Origin: Leptolyngbya boryana PCC 6306
GTDB taxonomy: Bacteria > Cyanobacteriota > Cyanobacteriia > Leptolyngbyales > Leptolyngbyaceae
Direction of reading: 5' to 3'
NCBI RefSeq assembly: GCF_000353285.1
Contig: NZ_KB731324.1
Coordinates: 3,924,577 to 3,988,576 of the forward strand
Length of the DNA: 64,000 nt
Position 1 is the first letter of the stretch. Each line of letters begins with the position of its first letter. The notes beneath the pieces were generated by a model. It ran no database searches, had not been told where the DNA came from, and saw only the letters and a program-made list of their open reading frames with translations. Below are positions 50,763-60,033 of the stretch, one piece after another. Position numbers and translations under genes: made by a program.

Positions 50763-51968
50763 TTACGCTTCGTCTAGCGCTGCAATTCCTGGAAGCTCTT
50801 TACCTTCGAGCAGTTCCAAACTTGCACCACCACCTGTAGAAATGTGGCTCATTTGATCCGCTAAGCCAACTTTCTCAACGGCTGCAACAGAGTCGCCACC
50901 ACCGATGATCGTGGAGGTTCCTTTGGGAGTTAATTCTGCTAGGGTATGTGCGATCGCTTCGGTGCCTTTCGCGAATTTGTCCATTTCAAATACGCCCATC
51001 GGCCCGTTCCAGATTACGCTCTTGCACTGTTCCAAAGCGGCTTGGAAGGTTTTCACAGAATCGGGACCAATGTCTAAGCCCATCCAGCCGTCAGGAATGC
51101 TGTCAACACTGACGGTTTGGGTATTTGCATCCGGTGAGAAATTGTCCGCAACCACAACATCAGTTGGGAGGAGTAAATCTACTCCTTTTTCTTTGGCTTT
51201 CGCTTCTAAGGCTTTTGCCAATTCCAATTTGTCTTCTTCAACCAAAGACTTACCGACTGCCAAGCCGCGCGCTTTATAGAAGGTGAAGACCATACCGCCA
51301 CCGATCAGCAGTTTGTCTACTTTGTCGAGCAGGGTTTCGATGACACCGATTTTGCTCGAAACTTTCGAGCCACCGACGATCGCTGCTAACGGACGTTTGG
51401 GGTTCTCGATCGCGCTTTGCAGATACTCTAGCTCTTTCTCGATCAACAAACCTGCAACCGAAGGCTTCAGATACTTCGTGACCCCTTCAGTCGAAGCATG
51501 CGCCCGATGCGCAGTTCCGAATGCATCGTTAACATAGAGATCAGCAACAGATGCCAATTTCTCAGCAAATGCAGGATCGTTCTTTTCTTCTTCTTTGTAG
51601 AACCGAACGTTTTCGAGCAGAACGACATCACCGGGCTGCATTGCATTCACGGCTGCCGTTGCTTCGTCGCCAATACAATCATTGGTTTTGACGACGGGTT
51701 TACCCAGAAGTTCTGACAGGCGAGTGCCGACGGGGGTGAGACGATATTTATCTTCGGGACCGTTTTTCGGACGACCAAAATGGCTGCACAAAATCACTTT
51801 TGCGCCTTTGGAAGTTAAAGCGTTGATTGTTGGCAGCGCGGCACGAATTCTCGTATCGTCAGTGATATTGCCTTGTTCATCTAACGGTACGTTAAAATCT
51901 GCGCGAACCAAAACACGCTTGCCTTGTAAATCGGCGGACGATAAATCATTAATAGTTTTCTTCGGCAC
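50763..51968 (-). CDS. pgk: Phosphoglycerate kinase
   Basis: The 401-residue glycolytic and Calvin-cycle enzyme has [67 protein letters not shown] and the C-terminal [11 protein letters not shown]. The start is GTG 51968 ([20 protein letters not shown]), which gives the normal length. It is likely transcribed from the region 51969-52082. Confidence 0.98.
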   Translation of the reverse strand: MPKKTINDLSSADLQGKRVLVRADFNVPLDEQGNITDDTRIRAALPTINALTSKGAKVILCSHFGRPKNGPEDKYRLTPVGTRLSELLGKPVVKTNDCIGDEATAAVNAMQPGDVVLLENVRFYKEEEKNDPAFAEKLASVADLYVNDAFGTAHRAHASTEGVTKYLKPSVAGLLIEKELEYLQSAIENPKRPLAAIVGGSKVSSKIGVIETLLDKVDKLLIGGGMVFTFYKARGLAVGKSLVEEDKLELAKALEAKAKEKGVDLLLPTDVVVADNFSPDANTQTVSVDSIPDGWMGLDIGPDSVKTFQAALEQCKSVIWNGPMGVFEMDKFAKGTEAIAHTLAELTPKGTSTIIGGGDSVAAVEKVGLADQMSHISTGGGASLELLEGKELPGIAALDEA

Positions 51969-52082
51969 AGTGCTGGCTCCTAAGTGAGTCTTTCTACCTA
52001 TTTCTTATTTTTCCATTAATCGCGTCACCTACGATCGAAGATTCTGCGATGCTGATAAGTAAGTTGAGAAATTCTGGACATT

Positions 52083-52481
52083 ATGTTTAAAACTGTGTTG
52101 TTTCCAATCGATGAAAGCCGCGATTCTCGTCAAGCCGTCGAGACTGTTGTAGAGCTTGTCAAATTTCACCAGAGTCGCCTGATTTTATTATCTGTGGTGG
52201 AAGCAAATTCTGATCACCCCGATGCAATGGCTTCGGCAGAAGCGGTAGCGAATTTGCTGCAAAATGCAAAATCGGTATTTTCTCAGAGTGGAATTGAAGC
52301 AGAAGCGATCGAGCGTGAGGGCAAGCCTGCCTTTACGATTTGCGATGTTGCAGATGAGATAGGGGCGGATCTCATTATCATGGGCTGTCGAGGATTGGGA
52401 CTGACGACCGAAGGCGCATCGGATAGCGTTACGAATCGGGTGATCAGTCTTTCTCCTTGTCCTGTTTTAGTCGTTCCTTAA
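52083..52481 (+). CDS. Universal stress protein A family
   Basis: The 132-residue protein has the usual UspA start (MFKTVLFPIDESRDSRQAVE) and end (LIIMGCRGLGLTTEGASDSV followed by TNRVISLSPCPVLVVP). The ATP motif G-x2-G-x9-G-S/T is imperfect: Asp stands where the second Gly is expected. It is probably soluble, single domain and of unknown trigger. Not coupled to neighbours. Confidence 0.88.
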   Translation: MFKTVLFPIDESRDSRQAVETVVELVKFHQSRLILLSVVEANSDHPDAMASAEAVANLLQNAKSVFSQSGIEAEAIEREGKPAFTICDVADEIGADLIIMGCRGLGLTTEGASDSVTNRVISLSPCPVLVVP

Positions 52482-52638
52482 ATCGGATAAAAAAGTCGAG
52501 CAATTGCAGAGAAAGCGGGCAATCGTCTCCGCTCAATTTTCATTCTCAATTTCCGCAATCCGTGCTGAGGTCGAAGCATTTGTTTAACCGATAAGAGCGC
52601 GATCGTACTAGCATGGATTGTCACTCTAGATCTTTGCT

Positions 52639-53475
52639 ATGTCTTCCCCGCCGATTCAATGGTATCCCGGTCATATTGCCAAAGCTGAAAAAGCGCTGCT
52701 CGAACAGTTGAAGCGCGTGGATGTCGTGCTAGAAGTTCGAGACGCGCGGATTCCGCTTTCGACGCATCATCCGCAGGTCGATCAGTGGATTGGAGAGAAA
52801 GGGCGGATTTTGGTGATGAATCGGATGGATATGATCCCGCCGAAAGCTAAAGAGCAGTGGACAGAGTGGTTTCGTGATCGCGGAGAGGAGCCTTTATTCA
52901 CAGATGCTCAGCATGGCAAAGGAATTGAAGCGATCTCCAAAGCGGCTCAGGCAGCGGGGGTGAAAATGAATCAAAGACGGCTCGATCGAGGAATGTTGAC
53001 TCGTCCGGTTCGTGCAGTGGTGATTGGATTCCCGAATGTCGGTAAGTCGGCTTTGATTAATCGGTTGCTGAAAAAGCGAGTGGTCGAAAGTGCTCGGCGC
53101 GCTGGCGTGACTCGGCAATTGCGATGGGTGAGAATTTCCGATCAGATTGAGCTACTGGATGCACCGGGAGTTTTGCCGAATAAATTGACGAATCAGGAGG
53201 CAGCAATTAAGTTAGCCATCTGTGATGATATTGGAGAGGCAGCGTATGACAATCAGCGAGTTGCTTCAGAGTTGATTGAACTGATCAGATCGTCTTCGGC
53301 ATTGGAGACCCGATATGGATTGGAACTTGGAGATTTAACCGGAGAAAGTTATCTCAAAGCTTTGGCAGAGGCGAACTATAAAAATGATGCAGAGCGGACA
53401 GCGCGGCAGATTTTGACGGATTTTCGCAAAGGCAATTTAGGCGCGATCGCATTAGAAATGCCTCCCGAAGATTAA
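52639..53475 (+). CDS. rbgA: RbgA/YlqF-type ribosome biogenesis GTPase
   Basis: This 278-residue circularly permuted GTPase has G4 VMNRMDMI (NKxD variant) before G1 GFPNVGKSALINRL and G3 DAPGVLP. WYPGHIAKAEKAL near the start is characteristic. It helps assemble the large ribosomal subunit. It precedes the RsbRD-type kinase by 50 bases on the same strand. Confidence 0.93.
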   Translation: MSSPPIQWYPGHIAKAEKALLEQLKRVDVVLEVRDARIPLSTHHPQVDQWIGEKGRILVMNRMDMIPPKAKEQWTEWFRDRGEEPLFTDAQHGKGIEAISKAAQAAGVKMNQRRLDRGMLTRPVRAVVIGFPNVGKSALINRLLKKRVVESARRAGVTRQLRWVRISDQIELLDAPGVLPNKLTNQEAAIKLAICDDIGEAAYDNQRVASELIELIRSSSALETRYGLELGDLTGESYLKALAEANYKNDAERTARQILTDFRKGNLGAIALEMPPED

Positions 53476-53525
53476 TCTTTCGCTAGATAGGCTCTGGATT
53501 TTTTCGACTCACCTACAATCTTCGC

Positions 53526-54728
53526 ATGCAGGATTTTAGTCAGTTACTCAAAGACAAAGTGGATTCAATTCGGCATGACTGGGCAGATGCTGTCGCTCAC
53601 GATCGCCAAATTCCCAGCGCAGAAAGTCTGAGTCAAACTGCGATCGAAGATCACATTGATTTAGTCTTAGTCGCAATGTCACAAGCATTGTCCCAGATTG
53701 AAGAAGATGATACCGCAGCAGTTGAGGCAGCTAGTATTTCTCATGGGGTGCTGCGGGCGAATCAGGGATTTGATCCGACAGAAATCGCCCAAGAATATCA
53801 TTTGCTGCGAAAAGTCATTTTTGAGAGTATCCGATCTGAATTGCTCAAAGGAACGGCTGAAGAATTATTTCGAGCGGTCAATGTGATTGATTCTGTCATT
53901 GATTCTGCGATCTCACAGTGTTTTAAAAGCTATGTGAATGAGCGATTACAGGAACTTGAGCAAGTTCAAAGTCAGCTTTCGTTGACGGTTTCAGAATTGA
54001 AGCGATTAGCTCGATCGAATGAAAATAGCCTCGCGACTTTGGCACATGAACTGAGAACGCCGCTGACCTCGATTATTGGATATGCTGACCTGTTTTTAAG
54101 ACAATCGAAACAGGAGCACGATACCTCTGGCATCCGCAAACGTGACCGTGATTCGCTCTCCAGCCTCGATCACATTGAGCAAGTCTTGCAAGGTGGGCGA
54201 AGATTACTGCGATTAATCAATGATGCACTAGAGCTATCACGATACGAAGCGGGGAAAAAGCAGGTGATTCCAGAAGCGATCGAAGTATCAGAGTTGATGC
54301 AAGCAGTGGGGAAAGTGATTCAGCCCTTAGTTGATAATCGCAAGTTGCAGCTAAAGGTCAACCTTGAGTTTGCACCGAAACAAGTCATTAGCGATCCGCT
54401 ACGATTGCAGCAAGTTCTGACCAATCTGTTGAGTAATGCAGTCCGCTATACAGAGACAGGGACGATCACGCTAACCTGCCAAGAACTCAGTCATAATCGA
54501 TGGTCGATTTCTATTGCTGATACTGGAATTGGCATTGCACCAGAAGATCAGTTACGTCTGTTTGTCCCATTTGAACAGGTTGGGTCATTCAAGTCGCCGG
54601 ATAGTACGGGGTTAGGATTAGCGATCGTGGCTCGGCTAGTAGAACTGTTGCAGGGTCAGATTTATCTTTCATCGCAACTCGACGAAGGCTCAACATTTAC
54701 GGTGATTTTGCCGATAGAAATTGATTAA
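53526..54728 (+). CDS. Sensor histidine kinase with RsbRD-type N domain
   Basis: The 400-residue protein begins with an all-helical domain (about 5-145: LLKDKVDSIRHDWADAV and SHGVLRANQGFDPTEIAQEY) of the RsbRD type, then a coiled coil, HisKA with TLAHELRTPLTSIIGY (about 175-245) and HATPase (N box NLLSNAVRYT, G boxes DTGIGI and GLGLAI). No membrane segment. It has no receiver of its own. Its partner is unknown. Confidence 0.9.
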   Translation: MQDFSQLLKDKVDSIRHDWADAVAHDRQIPSAESLSQTAIEDHIDLVLVAMSQALSQIEEDDTAAVEAASISHGVLRANQGFDPTEIAQEYHLLRKVIFESIRSELLKGTAEELFRAVNVIDSVIDSAISQCFKSYVNERLQELEQVQSQLSLTVSELKRLARSNENSLATLAHELRTPLTSIIGYADLFLRQSKQEHDTSGIRKRDRDSLSSLDHIEQVLQGGRRLLRLINDALELSRYEAGKKQVIPEAIEVSELMQAVGKVIQPLVDNRKLQLKVNLEFAPKQVISDPLRLQQVLTNLLSNAVRYTETGTITLTCQELSHNRWSISIADTGIGIAPEDQLRLFVPFEQVGSFKSPDSTGLGLAIVARLVELLQGQIYLSSQLDEGSTFTVILPIEID

Positions 54729-54806
54729 TCTCAATCTCTTGTAGGATTTGCATTTCGGCTCCGCTCACCCCATGCGAAGGGCGAAGCGAAGCCGAAATGC
54801 AGCTAG

Positions 54807-55307
54807 TTACAATCCGGTTTCAGAATCGTGTTCGACAGCGTTCGGGTCAACGCCCATCGGTGCAACATAGTTCCGGAAGAAAGTAATTTGTTGCTCAAAT
54901 TCCATTGCTTTTACACGATCGAGCAATTGCTGTGCCTCTTGAGGAAGCTGATAATCTGCTGGCATCGGGATGATCGTTCCATTGTCCATTCCCTGTGATA
55001 AGAGATACCAGAACAGCAATTTTGTTGTATCTCCCACTGCACCGTATTCCCGAGTCAGTTGAGTATTTCGACGAGCGATCAGATCACGCTGGACGTTTAA
55101 TTGTTCTTCACGAGGCAGGTCTTTGACTTGATTAAACAATCCTTCTGCGATCGCGGGAGAAACAGTACTTGCTCCAGGAGCAGCAGGCGTGACCGCTCCG
55201 CCCATTTCCTTGTAGATAAAATAGAACAATGCAAGCTGTGTATCCGCATCTAAGCCCTGAAATGCTTCGACTAAATCACTAGCAGTGTTTGAAGTCACGT
55301 AAGACAT
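54807..55307 (-). CDS. Helical carotenoid protein (OCP N-terminal-domain homologue)
   Basis: The 166-residue protein matches the orange carotenoid protein N-terminal domain: FQGLDADTQLALFYFIYKEM, GAVTPAAPGAS, KLLFWYLLSQGMDNGTIIPM and ITFFRNYVAPMGVDPNAVEH. The Tyr (residue 32) and Trp in LLFWY near residue 109 match OCP residues lining the carotenoid. HCP proteins quench singlet oxygen or act as effectors; no CTDH partner or ketocarotenoid gene is nearby. The ATG at 55307 starts the conserved sequence. Confidence 0.9.
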   Translation of the reverse strand: MSYVTSNTASDLVEAFQGLDADTQLALFYFIYKEMGGAVTPAAPGASTVSPAIAEGLFNQVKDLPREEQLNVQRDLIARRNTQLTREYGAVGDTTKLLFWYLLSQGMDNGTIIPMPADYQLPQEAQQLLDRVKAMEFEQQITFFRNYVAPMGVDPNAVEHDSETGL

Positions 55308-55456
55308 AAAATAATTCTCATTCGACCTCAAAACCGTAACAAAGCGAACAAACTCGCTCGACTTGCGCGAGACAGACGTTTTAACCTAACTGGAGACAGA
55401 GGCATGATCCCGGAATCCTCAGCACTGTAGAAAGCGATGTTTCAGCCTTTCGACTT

Positions 55457-57754
55457 ATGCCTCAAGTTTTTGGAAAGCTCCCGACCACCCGACAGCCTTG
55501 GATTTCCTTAGGAAACGTCGATCACATTGAAAAGCACGATCGCGGAGTAATTCTCACTTGTGGCACAGCAAAGCTAAAGCTCACGATTCTAGCTGCTAAC
55601 CTCGTTCGAGTTCAACTTGCACCCCAAGGTGAATTTCTTCCAAGGCGATCGTGGGCAGTCAATCGACCCGATGAAGAATGGGAGCAAGTACCATTTGAGC
55701 TAGAAGAAAACGAGATTAGAACCTCTCAAATTCGAGTCGTGATTCAGCGATCGCCCTGTCGGATTCAATGGTTTGATCAATCTGGGCAACCCTTCGCGCA
55801 TGATACAGACATGGGCTGGCGAATGGGTCAAATTGCCTGCTGGAAGCGGATTGAAACAGAAGAGCATTTCTATGGATTCGGAGAGAGAGCGGGACTGTTA
55901 GATAAGCGATCTGAAGTCAAGACCAATTGGACAAAAGATGCGCTAGATTACGACGCGATCGACGATGAAATGTACCAAGCTATTCCATTCTTCATCACAC
56001 TCCGTCCGCAGCTTACCTATGGCATCTTTCTCAACATTACACACCTCAGCCAATTTGATTTAGGTGCGTCTGAGCCAGGAATATGGCGAATGCAAGCTCA
56101 AAGCCAAGAATTAGACTACTACGTGATTCACGGTGATGCTCCAGCCCAAATTTTAGAAACGTATACCGCTTTAACCGGACGGATGCCTTTGCCGCCAAAA
56201 TGGGCACTTGGCTATCATCAATGTCGATGGAGCTATGAAACGGCTGAGGTTGTGCAGCAAATCGCGCATGAATTTCGATCGCGCAAAATCCCCTGTGATG
56301 TAATTCACTTCGATATCGATTATATGAATGGATATCGAGTGTTTACTTGGAGTCCAAAGCGGTTTCCTGATCCAGCCAAGTTGATCCAACAGCTTAAACA
56401 AGAAGGCTTTAAAACCGTCACGATCGTTGATCCAGGCGTGAAGTATGAACCAGATGGAGACTATCTTCCCTATCACGAAGGCTTAGCAAAAGATTGCTTT
56501 GTTAGAAATGCAGATGGCAGCTTAGTGTATGGGTATGTATGGCCTGATAAAGCTGTCTTTCCGGATTTCTTACGGGCTGAAGTCAGGCAATGGTGGGGAG
56601 AATGGCAGCGTACTCTCACAGAGGTCGGAGTCGAAGGCATTTGGAATGATATGAATGAACCTGCGCTCACCGATCGACCATTCGGTGATGAGGGAGTCCA
56701 TATTCCTTTTCCTATGGATGCGCCTCAAGGCAATCCTGGAGAAGGGGGAACTCACGCAGAAACGCATAATCTGTATGGCTATAACATGGCAAGAGCTTCA
56801 GCAGAAGGATTAAGACAGCTTCGAGATCAGCGATCGTTTGTGCTGACTCGCTCTGGTTTTGCTGGAATTCAGCGCTGGTCGGCTGTATGGACAGGAGACA
56901 ATCAATCGCTGTGGGAACACCTCGAAATGTCATTGCCGATGCTGATGAATTTGGGACTCTCTGGAGTGAGCTTTGTGGGTTCGGATATTGGGGGATTTGC
57001 TGGCAATGCAACCGGAGAACTTTTTGCCCGATGGATGCAGATCGGAATGTTTTATCCATTGATGCGCGGGCATTCTTCGCTCACAACTGCGCAACATGAA
57101 CCGTGGGTATTTGGAGAACGAGTCGAAGCCATTTGTCGCGAATATATCGAACTTCGGTATCAATTGCTTCCTTACCTCTACACCTTGTTTTGGCAGTCTT
57201 CTCAAACGGGCGCACCGATCCTTCGACCTCTGCTTTATGAATATCCGAATGATTCAAAAACCTACCATCTGCATGATCAATTACTCCTCGGTTCGTATCT
57301 CATGGCGGCTCCTGTGTATCGTCCTGGCGTAGAGTGTCGAGCAGTTTACTTACCCGAAGGAACTTGGTTTGATTGGTGGACAGGTGAAAAATATGAGGGC
57401 AATCAACATATCTTGGCTCATGCTCCACTAGAAAGGATGCCGATGTATGTCAAAGCAGGAGCAATTATTCCCATGCAGCCAGTCATGCAGTATGTGGATG
57501 AACATCCGATCGCTCAACTGAAAGTCCGGATTTATCCAGGTGTAGGAGAGTTTACGCTGTACGAAGATGATGGTCGATCGCTGAATCCAGACTATCGAAC
57601 GACTACTTTCCAGGTGAACGATACGATCGTCAAAATTCAGCCGAGTCACGCCGTTCGCGATCGCACAATGCTGGTCAAAATGGTCGGAGTGGGCGAACAA
57701 TCAGTTTCAGAAGATGGCAGTGCGAAACAATTGAATTTTCATTCCCATACCTAA
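55457..57754 (+). CDS. GH31 alpha-glucosidase family protein
   Basis: The 765-residue protein contains the GH31 catalytic block WNDMNEP with nucleophile Asp398 and acid/base candidate Asp481 in WTGDNQSLW. Other family blocks are FHFDIDYMNGYRVFTW-type CDVIHFDIDYMNGYRVFTW, VRNADGSLVYGYVWPDKAVF and LTRSGFAGIQRWSAVWTGDN. A beta-sandwich domain precedes the barrel. No signal peptide, so it is cytoplasmic; it could act on maltooligosaccharides or glycogen products. Confidence 0.95.
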   Translation: MPQVFGKLPTTRQPWISLGNVDHIEKHDRGVILTCGTAKLKLTILAANLVRVQLAPQGEFLPRRSWAVNRPDEEWEQVPFELEENEIRTSQIRVVIQRSPCRIQWFDQSGQPFAHDTDMGWRMGQIACWKRIETEEHFYGFGERAGLLDKRSEVKTNWTKDALDYDAIDDEMYQAIPFFITLRPQLTYGIFLNITHLSQFDLGASEPGIWRMQAQSQELDYYVIHGDAPAQILETYTALTGRMPLPPKWALGYHQCRWSYETAEVVQQIAHEFRSRKIPCDVIHFDIDYMNGYRVFTWSPKRFPDPAKLIQQLKQEGFKTVTIVDPGVKYEPDGDYLPYHEGLAKDCFVRNADGSLVYGYVWPDKAVFPDFLRAEVRQWWGEWQRTLTEVGVEGIWNDMNEPALTDRPFGDEGVHIPFPMDAPQGNPGEGGTHAETHNLYGYNMARASAEGLRQLRDQRSFVLTRSGFAGIQRWSAVWTGDNQSLWEHLEMSLPMLMNLGLSGVSFVGSDIGGFAGNATGELFARWMQIGMFYPLMRGHSSLTTAQHEPWVFGERVEAICREYIELRYQLLPYLYTLFWQSSQTGAPILRPLLYEYPNDSKTYHLHDQLLLGSYLMAAPVYRPGVECRAVYLPEGTWFDWWTGEKYEGNQHILAHAPLERMPMYVKAGAIIPMQPVMQYVDEHPIAQLKVRIYPGVGEFTLYEDDGRSLNPDYRTTTFQVNDTIVKIQPSHAVRDRTMLVKMVGVGEQSVSEDGSAKQLNFHSHT

Positions 57755-57803
57755 CAACAAGCTGAATTGTAATTCTTTTACTCAGTAGCAATGTCTCACT
57801 TAA

Positions 57804-57831
57804 AACTCATTGCAATGCGTTGCAATGAGTT
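57804..57831. repeat. Perfect 12-bp inverted repeat after the GH31 gene
   Basis: AACTCATTGCAA, loop TGCG, TTGCAATGAGTT. It lies 50 bases after the GH31 stop and 160 before the patatin gene. No T-run follows, so it looks less like an intrinsic terminator and more like a binding site or mRNA structure. Confidence 0.55.
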
Positions 57832-57990
57832 ATCGTTACCCAAGCCAAAACCATTACTTCAAGTCGCTATGTAACCGACACAAATCCATTTCTGCTCAAA
57901 ATCAAAAATCTGCTGACGATCGAACCGTACAACCGGGGAACGCTGAACTTAATTGTTTAGATAATCGAACTCAGCGATTTCAGGGGACAG

Positions 57991-58920
57991 ATGAAAAAAA
58001 TTCTGAGCATTGATGGTGGTGGAATCCGGGGAATTATTCCTGCGCTGGTTCTCGCAGAATTAGAGCAAAAAATTGGCAAGCCGACTTCAGAAATTTTTGA
58101 CTTAATTGCTGGCACTTCAACTGGTGGAATTTTAGCTCTAGCATTGAGCCAAGACGACGGACAAGGAAATCCTCAGTATTCCGCCAAAGATCTGATCCAG
58201 CTCTACGAGCAAGAAGGAAAAAACATTTTCCCTAAATCAGTGTGGCAAGATGTTTCTACCCTGTGTGGTCTAGCAGACGAAAAATATCCCAGAGAAGGCA
58301 TTGATACAGTCCTGGCAAACTACTTTGGCTCGGCTCGGCTCGGCTCATGTCTGACCAAAACGGTAGTCACTGCATATGATATTCAAAATCGTGAACCCCT
58401 CTTTCTAAAAAGCTGGCGACCCGGACATCAATCCATTAAATCGGTTGATGCTGCACGTGCAACTTCGGCGGCTCCGACTTATTTTGCACCTGTGAAAATG
58501 TCTATCGAAAACAAAGATAGAGTGCTGATTGATGGCGGCATTTTCATCAATACGCCGTCGGTGTCTGCGTATGTTGAAGCTTTAAGGATTTTCCCAGAGG
58601 AGAAAGATTTTCTGGTTGTTTCCTTGGGAACAGGTGAGCTAAACCGACCGATTCCGTACCGTCAAGCAAAAGATTGGGGAATCGTCGAGTGGCTCAACCC
58701 CTTGCTGAGTTGTGTGTTTGATGGAGTCTGCGATGCAGCCAACTATCAAATGAGCCTACTACTAGAAGGAAATTATTACCGCCTGCAAACCTGGCTTGAT
58801 AAGGCAGTAGATGAGATGGATAATGTGAGCGATGAAAACATGGCAGCCCTGAAAGCTGAAGCTGCTACCTTGCTCAAAGAGCATCAAGATGACATTCAGA
58901 GACTGTGTAGCATTCTGTAG
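57991..58920 (+). CDS. Patatin-like phospholipase
   Basis: The 309-residue protein has the oxyanion motif GGGIRG, nucleophile Ser43 in GTSTGG and catalytic Asp181 in IDGGIF. AGGGGA precedes ATG 57991. It resembles CapV-type patatins of anti-phage systems as well as housekeeping lipases. No cyclase, ubiquitin-like or E1/E2 gene is adjacent, so a defence role cannot be claimed. It probably hydrolyses acyl lipids. Confidence 0.9.
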   Translation: MKKILSIDGGGIRGIIPALVLAELEQKIGKPTSEIFDLIAGTSTGGILALALSQDDGQGNPQYSAKDLIQLYEQEGKNIFPKSVWQDVSTLCGLADEKYPREGIDTVLANYFGSARLGSCLTKTVVTAYDIQNREPLFLKSWRPGHQSIKSVDAARATSAAPTYFAPVKMSIENKDRVLIDGGIFINTPSVSAYVEALRIFPEEKDFLVVSLGTGELNRPIPYRQAKDWGIVEWLNPLLSCVFDGVCDAANYQMSLLLEGNYYRLQTWLDKAVDEMDNVSDENMAALKAEAATLLKEHQDDIQRLCSIL

Positions 58921-58959
58921 GCATCGAAATTTTCGGAGTCTAGCCGTTACGTGTATTGA

Positions 58960-58998
58960 GTGTGGGAAGTGGGGAGCAAGTTGGAGGTGGGTTCTCTC
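58960..58998. repeat. G-rich intergenic repeat fragment
   Basis: GTGTGGGAAGTGGGGAGCAAG and nearby GGAGGTGGG resemble the G-rich arms found at 34569 and 50701, but a full complementary arm is lacking here (only TTCTCTCTATC follows). It lies between the patatin and FTR1 genes. Confidence 0.4.
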
Positions 58999-59006
58999 TA
59001 TCAGAT

Positions 59007-59951
59007 TTATTGGGATGAATTAGTAGGTTTACGGCGTAGAGGAAACAGCGATCGTCCTAACAGCGATTGAAAATAGGCTCCACCAACTGTAATTAGAAAG
59101 ACGAAATATGCGATCGCTTGAACCAAATACAAGCGATCGGTATACCCCAACAATGCGCTCAAAATTGAGCCTGGAAACTGTTCAGCAGGCATGATCTTGC
59201 TGAAATTCCACACCATTGGACCTAAAACACAATCTCGATCTTGAGGTTTCGCAAATCGTTCATAGTAAAAACAAAGCGAAGCCGATTTGCGATCGACTTG
59301 AGCTAATGCGTTCATGCCAGCATCAAAATGTCCCAGTGCTGTGACAACCAAGCCAGAAACAATCATCAACAGCAAGATGCCCATAATCATAAAGAACTTC
59401 CGGATATCTAGCCGAACTCCATATCGAAACAGCAGTGCTCCAATACCAGTGGCAAACCCGATACCAGCCAATGCTCCTAGAGTTGGAACGACTCCCTGCT
59501 GAAACTTCCCTGCAATAAATAAAACGGTTTCAAATCCTTCTCGCACAACGGCAAAAAAGATCAGTCCAAAGATCCCCCAACCTGCTTGAGCATCTTGTTT
59601 GATGGTTGATGCGATCGCACCTTCCACATCCTGCTTCAGCGATCGGGCATTCCGAGTCATCCAAATCAGCATCCAACTCAAACAAGCGATCGCAAGCACA
59701 CTAAAACTGGCTTCTAAAAATTGCTCGATCGAAACTCCTGCTGTGCCTGCCTGTTCTACAATCCATCCAAATAACACTCCAATCATTCCACTTGCAGCCA
59801 GCCCAACACCAACGCCAGCCCAAACCCAACCTTTCAAATTCCGTCGATTCGCTTTATTCAGGTATGCCAAAACAATGCCAACAATTAAAGCAGCTTCAAC
59901 ACCTTCACGTAGGGTAATCACAAAGGTAGGGATTGCAGAACTCAGATCCAT
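59007..59951 (-). CDS. FTR1-family iron permease
   Basis: The 314-residue membrane protein has seven predicted helices and two REGxE motifs: TLREGVEAALIVG and VVREGFETVLFIAG, which bind iron. I start at ATG 59951 because GGAG lies 5-8 bases upstream; an in-frame ATG at 59969 is an alternative. It follows the HhH/EfeO-like lipoprotein and the multicopper oxidase on the same strand, so the three form a likely ferroxidase-permease uptake system. Confidence 0.92.
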   Translation of the reverse strand: MDLSSAIPTFVITLREGVEAALIVGIVLAYLNKANRRNLKGWVWAGVGVGLAASGMIGVLFGWIVEQAGTAGVSIEQFLEASFSVLAIACLSWMLIWMTRNARSLKQDVEGAIASTIKQDAQAGWGIFGLIFFAVVREGFETVLFIAGKFQQGVVPTLGALAGIGFATGIGALLFRYGVRLDIRKFFMIMGILLLMIVSGLVVTALGHFDAGMNALAQVDRKSASLCFYYERFAKPQDRDCVLGPMVWNFSKIMPAEQFPGSILSALLGYTDRLYLVQAIAYFVFLITVGGAYFQSLLGRSLFPLRRKPTNSSQ

Positions 59952-59979
59952 AATCACTCCAAATAACATTCAATCCTTA

Positions 59980-60010
59980 GGAGTCAGAGTTTTACAAGAA
60001 CTCTGACTCC
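59980..60010 (-). promoter_or_regulatory. Intercistronic hairpin between the lipoprotein and FTR1 genes
   Basis: GGAGTCAGAGTT and AACTCTGACTCC form a perfect 12-bp stem with a 7-base loop. No T-run follows on either strand. It stands 29 bases before the FTR1 start, close enough to influence processing or relative expression within the operon. Confidence 0.55.
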
Positions 60011-60033
60011 TTGCCACATATAGAATTTAGCTT

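Noticed and set aside
57810-58013. 67-codon frame between GH31 and patatin
   Set aside because: It overlaps the patatin start out of frame, includes part of the inverted repeat and has no conserved pattern.
57991-58920. A CBASS or other defence operon around the patatin gene
   Set aside because: No cyclase, E1/E2, JAB or other defence gene is adjacent.
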